Source of the DNA: Angiostrongylus vasorum
Taxonomy: Eukaryota > Nematoda > Chromadorea > Rhabditida > Metastrongylidae
Length of the DNA: 64,000 nt
NCBI GenBank assembly: GCA_018806985.1
Contig: JADANN010000460.1
Span: 186,001 to 250,000 of the forward strand
Reading direction: 5' to 3'
Below are positions 12,201 through 23,800 of this stretch, piece by piece. Every line of letters begins with the position of its first letter. Positions within the stretch are counted from its first letter, which is position 1. Under the pieces are notes generated by a model. That model ran no database searches. It was not told the origin of the DNA and saw only the letters and a program-made list of their open reading frames with translations. Both the position numbers and the translations under genes were made by a program.

Positions 12201-13635
12201 CTTCATGTGTTTGTAATATTATATGGGTTGGTGAAAGCGCAACGATAGAAATGCTGTGCAGTACGCGTACTATACCCAGTGGCTTCATCTCGCTCCACCT
12301 CAACCAATTCACCGTCGCTTCGAGCTCGGCACGAGGGTTGTCTCGAAAAAAGCTCCCTACTAGCCATAATAAAAGAGCATCTGAAAGCCTGGGTACACTA
12401 CAGTAGAGCGAGCTGAGAACTCCAGGGATAGTAGACTCGAGCAACTTTCAACAACATTTGTGATGAAGACCAAATCGTTCAGTAATGGCTGAAACTAAGC
12501 ACAAATCTGGGAAAAGAAATCGGTGCAAGAAATGACAAGATCCGTACATTAAAAGCAAAAAAAGTGCTGCTAGGTATTCTGCAACAAGCTTCGGTTTTGC
12601 ATCAAAACACTGGTGCCTTGTTTTCAAACAATGTCTTATGCCTATGGTTTCATACTGCATAGCATTTTAAAGTGCAACTTTTATTCCGTCTTTTTTATGT
12701 CGATGTTTCCGCTTCGACTTTAAATTGAGCCGAATTTAACCTCTTAAAATAGAAATAGAACGAAAACGAAAGGAATTCTAACGATTTTTTGCGAGTATTC
12801 AAACTTGACGTATAGCTGCGGAAGCTGCCCAGATTGTGAGCGTCACAGCTAACTAGGAAATCACAACGAAACAACGACACCGCTTCGGCTTTGAACGCCC
12901 GGTAGAGAAGGAAGCAAGGATTGAAGATGAAGGAGGAGAGACGATGTGCTGCCACCGGCGGTGATCATTTGAAGAGGCTGACTAGAGCACATCCCCACAC
13001 ACTGCACAGTTCGACGACATACAAAAGAGTACGTTTTAAAAAAGCTGGACAGCTATGAGACACTTTATGAAGGATCACAAAACGATTCAACAAATGAAAA
13101 TCGCACAAATTTAATCATTAGCAAGAAGATAGTCGTCATGAAATCTGATCTACTTTCTTTTGACTTATAAGAAGAAGTCGAACAAAGCGGTGAAGGTACT
13201 GAGGGAGCAGAAATACGGCCATTCCATCAAACTTGTAGAACGTATTCTCAGTCAATTTCTGCTTCATTGAGATTATAGACAACTAAGAACTCGTAGTGTC
13301 TAGAAGTCTAAAATTCCTCATCTAATAGAATTAGTAAACTTTTAATACGTTTGCTTACAGTAGCTAAACAAGCAGTTGCAACAATATAATTATTCTCAGC
13401 TCCACTTCCCAATAAAGTCCCTCATAAATCTCGTATCATCATTTTGCCGAGGAAGAGTGGAAAATCCGCGTTTTGCGGCCTTCAAGACACGTAATATGGT
13501 GTCCCAATGAGAACTATGGCTCGTTCTTACCCTTAGGCAGAGGGACATTACAACTCAAATATTACATTGGCACCAGGGCACACTGCGTACTTCGTCGTGA
13601 TTGCGCCAGCTGCTCCGAAGCTATTCACTAAACGT
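12201..13635. other. Intergenic between RTE R1 and the FN3 gene
   Basis: A minus-strand frame at 12136-12444 overlaps the RTE edge and has no recognised domain. The rest is AT-rich with no supported exon. The promoter of the FN3 gene should lie here, but no motif can be assigned by eye. Confidence 0.4.
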
Positions 13636-13637
13636 GT

Positions 13638-13669
13638 CTCCTCTTCAACGTAGAACATAGGCGACCACT
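13638..13669 (+). promoter_or_regulatory. Candidate trans-splice acceptor before the FN3 gene start
   Basis: A pyrimidine-rich run (TGTCTCCTCTTCAACGTAG) ends at 13653, 16 bases before the ATG at 13670, with a second AG at 13660. Nematode messages often receive a spliced leader at such a site. No transcript evidence is available. Confidence 0.3.
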
Positions 13670-14864
13670 ATGGGTCTGCATCAATTTTGTTCCACTATCC
13701 TCTTGATAGCATCTGTGATTCTGTCTTTGCCGAGCTACAACATTCGAAATTTACACGCAACGTTTGACAACAACACTGGTGCGATTTTCATCCAATGGAA
13801 CTATATGAGGCCTATATCAGGTGATTTCTTACACTTTACGAAGATTATTAATATTCGGTGGCTTATCATTTTTACTGCTTTTTGTAAAGAAGGCAGCCAT
13901 GGATACTTCATAGAGCCCTCTAGTGGCATTAGTTTACACCTGTCTGGGCTTTTGGGTCGACATTTTCAGCTTTCCTGTTCCTGCGATTCTATCGGAAGCT
14001 GAACACCCGATGTATTGCACCTCATTTGGACTCCTATGAACACTTCTTACCTCATACGCCTCGTTTTCAACAACAAATTAGGAATATTTAACGACATTTA
14101 TACTAGTAGACTACTATGAAATCGATATCAGGTTGGCTGCCTGAAAAGCTTCCACAAAACGGAGAAAGTGGGAACTTCTCGGCAGATTAAATCAACGAGC
14201 AAGGTCTCGAATACGGGTCAGGATGCTTACCGATCCACCCCTTGTGGCTGGTGGTCTGTCCTAAAAAGGAACTGGGATGTGGAAATCCAAATGATGGACA
14301 CAATGAGCTCCACAACAGATGAGATAGATTTCAGGAACACGCGGAAATAACATTGAATTGAAGCTTAAACTTGTTAGTCGACTTCAGCTGGCGAAAAGAG
14401 TGCTTAATACCGGACAACAAATCCAGAAAAATAACTCGGAACCGATGCAGTTCTGATCGTCGTTATTTAATGGTTATATTTTGTTACATATTCTTACGCT
14501 GCCCTTATTGCTGGCAACATTACTCCCTGCTGAGTTTCCGTGTTATGGCAAACAAATTAGAAAACGACACCAAATGAGAAGTAAAAGTGATTGAAAAACG
14601 CCGAAGAGTCAGTCACCGTTGTGTTGCATGTGTTATATTTGTGAGGAATTAAAAGTGATTGAGTTGCACTTCCATGTGGAACAGTGAATGCCCAATACAT
14701 GTGAAATGTTTTCATTAAACAACAGTTATTTTTAAGATGTGGATTTCACCGTTCGTTATCGTCTTGGTAGAGAGAATTCAACGTGGAAGTATGCTCGAAC
14801 GTCTCAAGCACAACTGCTTATAAATCTCCCCGAGTTCAAGCATGGAGAAGAACTCTTTGTACAG
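13670..14864 (+). CDS. FN3 gene exons 1-2: signal peptide and first FN3 unit
   Basis: Exon 1 (13670-13820) encodes a cleavable leader and the A and B strands, including GAIFIQWNYMRP with the core Trp. It ends one base into a codon at CAG|GTGATT. Exon 2 (14737-14864) follows a TTTTTAAG acceptor, completes that codon to Asp, and gives the C to F strands (VDFTVRYRLG, LLINLPEFKHGEELFVQ). It ends in phase 0 at CAG|GTACTT. The domain is finished by exon 3. Confidence 0.75.
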
Positions 14865-17800
14865 GTACTTAACGAGAGATATCATCCAAAGCCGGCTTTA
14901 TTTTTCACGCTTTCTTTTATCCGGGGTCTGAAGAGATTATACTAAATCCCAAGAACGACTTCCTATTAACCTCGGCATTAGTCAATAATTCATTCACTTA
15001 TAAGTTATAACAACTAGAACTGTAGAACTGCTAAGGAACACGTAGAAATCAGCAACATTGCCATTAATCCATGAGAAATTCTTTAGACTTCAGAGAACGA
15101 AATCAATTTTTATTGTACCAAGAACCCGATGAAAAGACCACAGGTAAGTTTTGGACATGAACAGCCTCAGTGAACGTTAATAGGTTTCGCGTTTATTACT
15201 GTCTCATACGAATCTTAGGTAGCACCAAATAGTTGCATATTATCCGCTTGAGCGTAATAGTCATGGAAAATTGCAACGGTATGCAACGATGTCCAAAATA
15301 GGGGAAAATATTATTGCTGGCGACTAACAATTCAATTTCATATCGTGGAATAGTGAGAAAAAAACCAGTGCACAAAGGGTGCAATCAGACATTTTCTTTG
15401 GTTGGCCCTCGGTATGTGAGTGCCAATGGGAGACATACTGCCGTCCATAAGCAATACTAATTCATTGGAAAAAAAAGTTCCACACGATGATATTGCCTTG
15501 AAATGAAGAGCGAAATCGATATATTCAATGACGAAAGCTCTCCTAACTTTTGTATTTTTCGACCACGTGTCGCAATACTATTGTCGATAGAATTCGATGT
15601 ATTACGTCGCCAATACCTACTCATTACAAATCGTAATGCTCATAACACGAGGGATTGGTGTTCTGATGCTTAGCACTCTCCCTTCCTTAATAAGTGCAGT
15701 CCAGATGCAGAAATACTGTTGAAATATGTACTGACACATTAAAAAAACATGAAGCAGCTGATGGGAAATCATGGCTGGAAGCGGCGAACATGCTTATTTA
15801 GTAGATGTTTAACCATTACTACCTTACTACTGAAAACGGCAATTTTTGGCAACCTATTGCAGTCCGAGTCTGACGATTGTTGCTCTGCTTAAGTGATACT
15901 TTGGTCAGACTATTTTAGTTAAAAAAACTTACTGTGGATATCAAAATGTTAACTTTTTCATTTGGTGCCTTCTGCATTTTTTCACGGCAAGGTATCCACA
16001 ACAATGATACTGAGAGATTTGCAAAACTCCGGACCGCAGGTGCCTGTAGTGGGGGACGAACGCGCTATTACCCTTTCCTGGTGCTAACACGTTCATTATC
16101 ACAGCATGCGGGTCCCTCGTTTCGCCTGCCTCTCAGCTAGTTTTCGATCGATATCGATTGCAAATATTAGTGTGGATATTGCACGCACTTCAGATTATCG
16201 GTTTTTAAAAAGCGTTCGACTTCTCGCTCAATTTCTTTGATTGCTGCAATCGATTGCTTTTTTCGTGAATGAAGACACTCCAGCAGGTCTAAACGAACAC
16301 AGTTATCAAAGTGGTACTGCAAGAATGATTCAATGGCAAAATCAATAGTTAGAATCGAAGAGTATTGCTTTTTCATAGAATTTGGACGGTTTCATTACTA
16401 AACGAAAACATTTCTTTAGGGAGAACTGACCACTGATCTGCCTTTCATCATATGTGTAGCATTTCATGACTATGTGAGGTCGAGAAGGCCACTCAATGTC
16501 AACCAAACAGCTCATCAAAACAGTTCAGAAAGGAACTGCTCCATTGGAACCAAGCACGATATAAATTAATGAAAAACTTCAATAAATGCAACAGTGAATG
16601 AACTAGTGAAACTTTTCAAAAGATGAAGCGAAACATGACGTATTGAGTGACGAATCAAAAAAGCAATAAAACAGACATAAGACAAACCCACGACAGGCAC
16701 GGAAACAAGCTACCTCATGAAAAACTCGCTGCGACTGAGTGCCATACTGTCGACGACTCAGAGCATAGCTCAGAGAACGCTGAAGCAATTTCTTCCGATG
16801 CACAACGTCATTATGGACTTAGTGCCATGGATCGCATTCTATAACCACTGGACATATCTCATCGTTGTGATCCAGAAGAGCATCCATTAAGAACGCCTTA
16901 TATACATTTGAAATTTGATGAGGATGGTTGACGATAGATGGGCACGACAAGTTGTCGAAGTATACGAATATGGATCTTGGCAAATGCACTGCCAAATTGT
17001 ACATTTTTTATCGCATGGGTATAACAAAATGATGGAATCACTACGCCCTTCCTGGACTACGCAATCACTTTTTGCAGTCGCAGCTACTTCTGAAGTTCCT
17101 CAATGTATCCCTGAGTGAGATTTCACTCTTCACTAAGGCCATGATTTCATGTGGATTGCGATCAGGCTCGACAGCATTTCCCAAAACTGAAACTGCACTG
17201 AAAAAGATATGGTGACTGTTTGCTGCCCTAGTGTCGAGCTGATTCATCACAGCTTATGGGACATTTATTCTACGGACTCATTAATCAGTCAATCAGTGAG
17301 AGATTTCTATAGTAACCACATCATCCCTCAAGAGCTCTCGGTTGCAGATTGTGAAAAAAAAACATTGATCATCAATTAGCGTTAGCAATTAACAATCGCA
17401 ATAGTACTTTTTATAAAGAAATGGAGGACTCGACTTTAATATTCATTTAAAAACATTAGTAAATGGGCACTAATAACGAGTAATAGTTCCGAGAATAGCA
17501 TCATTATACGCAAAAAGAACCCAAGTAAAGCGCTAGCAAACAAGAAATAATTAATGTTAGTTCACTTTAATGGGAAACTCCTCGGACATAAATAAAATTG
17601 TGCCCAAGTATTGCTATGTTACTGAATCATCATGCTGAGCGTCCTATTTTAGGTGAAAGCGGAACGAAACGGTGAAATTGTTGACGACTGGGGGCAGGAG
17701 CTCATTGTGACGCTTAACAAAAAGGTTTGGTTTACTCCACTATGTTTAATGCTCATTCACAGTTATGCAAATGTAATTATGGCGACAATGGTGCGCCGAG

Positions 17801-20800
17801 CTCTTAAGGGGTAATTCAAGCCGTTTATACAAGCATGCTACAACGCTCGTTAAAGCCATATTTCAGCATTGTTATGGCTTAACCTGATACAGCACAATCC
17901 GATGAAGGGTACTGTAAAATAAGCCTTTTAGGTATCGATAGGTGGTGTGCTCATTGATGATGATGAATTAGTCCCTCCTTTGGACTTCACAACTCACATT
18001 CTGGGGCCATCAAGCGTTAAGTTGGAATGGCGACCTCATGAAGGCGTTCCTCCAGGTACAGTTGAACTTATAAAATAGAAAAGCACTTAACACCTTAATC
18101 GGAACTATCAAAATAAAGCGAGTTCAGCAGGCCACAGGAGTCACCAAGAGGAAGGAAATTTAGAATATCACCTGAAATACCCGCGTCTAGAATCAGAAGA
18201 CATGCTTCAAAAAGCGCCCTCACGTAATGGAATCAGCGCCAAGGAATGAAAACATAGAAACAATAATAATAATGACAGTAATAATAGTAATAATTGCAAT
18301 ATTTAAGAAAGCACTTACACTAACTCAGATACAATCACAATGAAAATAGTTGCCCTTGAAATCCGATTTTCAGCAAATTTCATTTATTTTCTCTCAATCT
18401 TAGAGCCAAGCAATTATGGGCTTCTCATCAGATTTAAGACAATTATTCAATAAAGTAGCTACCGTAAAGATTGTGCATTTTACGAGTGGAGTGCAAAGTA
18501 CTTTGCTGTTCGTGTAATTGTAGTTCGACATGGTTGTTAAAGCACTCCCATGTCATCACCATTGACAACCATCCTCGCTGAGGAACAGATGTTTTCCGTC
18601 TTGAAATGGTCTTCTTTAAAGACTGCTGTAACTACTAGCATAGATTAACTCTTCACTAGACTTCTAGATAGAAGTGTAAAACTTCTTGTCGACTCTTGTA
18701 GTTTACTCTTATAGTTGTTTTTGTACTTGAAGTCCGACATCGTTGTTAAAGCGCTTCCATGTCATCACCATAGGCAATCATCCTCGCTAGGGGATGAAAC
18801 CATCAGTCGGTAGATGAATTTCCAGCTTTATATGCAGTTCGCCACACAGGAAAGCTCCCTGGTATGAAGATTGCACTTCGTTGTAATAGCAAATAAGTAC
18901 ATGAACATGCTGTTAAATCTGAACATCTATCTTCAAGAACAATGGCTGACTTAAATAATGCTGAGATATTTGCAAAACTCTGGAGCGCAGGTGTCTGCGG
19001 TGCGGAAGCGCTATTGTCCTTTCCGGGGAGCAACGCGTTCACCACCATACCATGCGGGTACTTCGTTTCGCCTGTCTCTCAACTAGTTCTATCGATTTCT
19101 GCCATCAGCAATCATCCATCAGCGGGATTGATCTGGGGAGTCTAAATCGGCTATGAACCCAGTTAAGCTGAGGCTTTAGTTATAATGACAATCTTAACCG
19201 TTTCATTTAGTGCCTACTCTTCTTAATGGCAGAGTATATTGCGAAATATAACTTCAGTAATGCAGAGATATTTGCAAAACTCCGGACCGCAGGTTTCTGC
19301 GGTGGCGAACGAACGCGCTATTGTCCTTTCCGGGGAGTAACGCGTTCACCACTACACCGTGTGGGTCCTTCGTTTCACGTTAAGAATGTCTCATATTAAT
19401 CCAAACATAAGTTTATTAATGAGATTAGAATTAATTGGAATTTACAAGCTTTTCTTAATAAGAACTTCATTTATATGGTAGACTAGACTTCTAGTGTTTT
19501 GGAAACGACGAATTCTTAAAGGTCATTTCTAGTTGTTTTCATTTGCTGAACATTTGCTGAAAACTTATTCCTAAGACGAAAATTGTGCAAAAAAGTGGTA
19601 ATTGTTTAGAGAGATGACTCGTGAGTACACTGGATAACATAGTTTCGTAACCTACTTCGTTCAACATCTGCAGCATTGGCTGTGCAAAGTATGGTGATAC
19701 TAAACGACTAAACTTATGTAAAGGAACCCTGGAGGCTTGAATCTCGATGCATCTCATCCATTTCATTGCAACGCTTCTCCATTTTAATCGTTTGGGGGCG
19801 GGATTACAAAGTTATGCTGGACAAATCCAAAAACCATCAAACTGTCACTATAGTCTTCTGTTTTGATGAAAATCTAGAAGTTTGTGAAAGTTTTTCCTCA
19901 GTCAAACCGTCGTCGATTGTACAACAGAATTCAGTTTTAATCGTTCATCATATTGCCGAATGACGGCTAGTTTGGGTCTAATAAAGACATGGAGGGCAAA
20001 CTTCGTAACACCGACTGTTTTCGTTTTTTACTTCGCCCATTTTCAGTGTAGAAATGATAGACGATTGTTGATCGATTATGTCAAGCTCTTATGCAACCTT
20101 TCAAACAGTCTTTAGACGCACAGCTTCAATTGTTACCTTCCGGTGGTCGCCGTCGGCTGCTGATAGGTGTCGACGATCTTCTTCGAGAATTACATTTCCC
20201 GCACAAAATTTTGCGACTTACTGCGTACTATGCGTTTGAAAACACTTCCTTGGTCCAAGCTTCGATGGGATTTCGAGTTGAAAAAAATATTACATAGAAA
20301 ATCGCTAAGGAGCAAATAAGGTTCAAAACTGTGTAAAGCAACAACGCAAGCAATAAATATTTATGAAAACATGCTTCTGTAAACATAAAAACAAAAAAGA
20401 CAAGCAAATGCTTTTGAAGCAGTCCTATCAAATTCCTTCACTGATGTCACTAAACCTTTGATTTCATCGCTAGTAGTAAAACTACTGCTATTATTATCAT
20501 AATTACAGAATTGTTCTACATTGTGAACGTTAAGCAGCTGACTTCCGAGTCTGGTACAGTTTTCCAGAGACAACAGGTATGCTTGTTGCATATTTACATA
20601 ATGCTCTTACAACGACAGAGAGTAGACGTAATAGTGGAAACTGATAGTCGGATACGATAGTAACTTTATCCATAGAACGAGTCCACAGTTAGTCGTTCAC
20701 ATGATGATAAGCTACGTATTTTTTGATTTTGCACTGCAAAAGGCGAAACACTAAACAACAACCGTTGGAGTTCTACTTACCACTTATCCCGAATTTTTGA

Positions 20801-23800
20801 AAGTAATTATTAGAAGTATTTGCTACAATAAACGTTTTAACTGAACCCGTCGAAATAACAAAAAAAAACTGGCTGTTTTTACTTTACTTCTTACCAAGGT
20901 TGCTACAAATGGAAAGATTTTGACCGTGCCACACATGCTTTCTCCAGAGGTGACAGCGATTGATTAGAAAATAGAGAAATAAAATAAACTAGTTGGCCAC
21001 GTTCCCTATAGCTGGAAAAAAAGCATGAATGAAGAATGGATTATAAATGGCCAACTAATAGTAGAATTTAGATTAAAACGTCAGCAAACAGCTTCACGTT
21101 GGGAAATCTGATAGCTGGTGAAAGATACGAGATGACCATACGGAGTGCGTTGAATGACACTAAGGTGTCTTCCACAGCAGCCATAGTCGAGATCAGTATG
21201 CCGAAAGGTGCGATTTTATACACTGGAAATTCTCCAGTCGGAATCTCAGCGAATTCCCGCTTTGTACTTTTATTAGAAGAGCGTTTACACTGTACTGTAA
21301 GGAACATGTGTGAAAAAGGTTGTCGAAGTAACTGCGAGGAGTACGGTTACAAATTATTAGTGCAGAATTCTTGCTTCATTTGCGAAAAAATTTCCGTTAA
21401 GTGCACTTTTTTCCCTTCTAGAAAACGACTATTTTGAGATTGGGAATCTCATTATTAGTAGCCATTTCCATTCCAATCTACGCGGTGTCGTTAACCTAAC
21501 GTGGGAAGTACCAGTAAATATGGAGCAAAAAAATAGTTGGTGAGTTACGTTGGAATTATTGTTAAATTACTATACTATTGTTATTATTATTGTTAGTGTC
21601 CCTCCAGATAATCATCAGGTGAACTCGTTTCAGCATTCGATGTCCAATATGCAGAAGCAGAGAATGACAATTGGCAGAAAGTGAATTTCCACGGAAGGAA
21701 GCCGTCAGCACTGCTGCACGACTTGAAAAAGGTGCCTTTCGAATAACCATGCAACCCCTATGGGTTGATGGAAGCCCCTTTATATCAGCGGAATAATGAG
21801 TTAAGGATAAGGATAAAAAAAGTGTTCTTGAAGAAAACTAATGTTGAAGCTCTGTAGAAATGACATTGAAGCCAGTAAAAATCATTATCCAATGTAGAAC
21901 TGGAACTGAATTCCTAGGGAGATGGAGGTGCTCATTTTGCGCATTTTTGATGATCCTCTGAGAACAGGCAAATTAAAATACGTCCATTACTGGATAGGAG
22001 GTCAGATAAAGTTTCCTGGAAGACACGACGTTTATTATGGGAGAAAATATAAAATAGCCTCAACTATTGATTTGAAACCGCCTTCTATTCATTGTGTTCT
22101 GTAGAAAAACTCATTAACACGAGGTTATTTTTGATGGAAAATGTTTTGAATCCTACTAGAACGCTTTTTTAGGAGAAGGTTTTTTTAGTGATACTGAATA
22201 CATCTTGAGGATTAAAACAAGGCTTACCAATAACATAGAGATCGAAAGCGGGGAATTCAGATTTAAAACACCTAAAGGTAAGTCAGGCATTCTTATTAAG
22301 TACAAAAGAAACTACGAAACTGAGCAAGATAGAAAGCACACTATCGAGTGAAAGCATTCTATGCAACGAAATTTCGACTAGGATCTCGGTGTGCAATACG
22401 AATACTAAGCAATTCACCCATCTCGCTTATCAGTACCTGCTAGAAGGACAATAGTATTAGTACCAGCCTAAAAAGCCAAGAAGGTGGTCTTGTGGAAGCA
22501 CGGCCGATATGTTCAAAATATTGCATGTGAATAAGAAATGCTAATGAAAAACTTTTAACACTTTAATGCTTGTCGAATGTGTGCAAACGAGGTAAAGAAA
22601 CGGAAGTGAATAAATTGGAGGATGTACTAGGGAGACATTGTCAATACGCAACTTGAAGTATAACACAGTTTAATAATAAGAAAATACTAGATGTAAATTC
22701 TGAGGCATTAAGGAAGCCTGCAAGGATAGAACTGACCACTAATATCATTACGCAATAAAACACACAAGGAACGCCAGCGACTGTAGCACGATAAAATGCC
22801 ATTCTAATAAATAGCCCATACAAAAAAGTATTAGTGTCGTTCTTATAATGGATGACTGAATATCCGATTTAATACTATGATGCCCACTGGAAACTAAGAA
22901 GAAGCAAAAAAACCATTTGTGGATGACGAACAAATGACTAGCCTTTGAGCTTAGGTCGCCACTCTTTCAATAAGAATGTGAAATAAAAAGCTAAACGAAG
23001 ATCTTCTTCTTTAAGTGGAACCGAATCCTATACAAAAAGTTGATGTCATCTACTCTCACGATGTAAACTCAGTCAGACTTCAGTGGATTTTGGAACCGCA
23101 TGTGATGTTTTCTCACCACTCATTTAGTTTTGATTCGACATGTTAGTTTTTTTCACTAAACGAACTTCAATTGTTTGCGGATACGTTCAATCGTTGTTGA
23201 CACAAGTGCAGGTTTAATACACTTAGAATATTGCAGGCATGTGAAAGCGGATTTGGTCGCCGGATATGACGTATACGTTAGTGACAATAAGGTTTGTATG
23301 ACTAGTGAACACGTTTCCAGTCTAATAAGTAGCACTTGATAAAACAATGATAAATTATGGAAGTCGAACTCAAGAAAACGATAAAATGTCGGCGTAAAAG
23401 AGCTACATGGATAACTCTCGGTGAGGATGAATACGAGGACAGCACAATATCTCAACAACTCAGAGAAACATAGTGATTAACTAAGAAGCGGGGCAATTTT
23501 CCTCTCTATTTCCGGCTTTATTACATAAACTGCCGGCTGTATAACAAATTCGAAAACGATTCAGATGACAGGTAGCGTAATCCCAAAAAAAAAGAAACCA
23601 AGAACACTAGAAGAATACGAATATTGTTGTGTATATAAGTGAATTCCGTAATGACGTTTGGAAAAAAGGGGAAGTTCAATGCAGGATCTACCAGACTTCC
23701 AGTGGAAACTGGTGCGATTGGACAATCGTGAGGCAGCCTTGGCACTCAACAATCTTCGCAATTCCACCGAATATTTCGTACGCGTGGACGTGCGAAACAA

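Noticed and set aside
18250..18300. AAT-rich run as a CRISPR-like or satellite array
   Set aside because: It is a short imperfect microsatellite with no spacer structure.
20091..20297. Plus-strand frame with GGRRRLLIGVDDLL as an FN3-gene exon
   Set aside because: It does not fit an FN3 strand pattern, and no paired splice sites keep the phase of exons 5 and 6.
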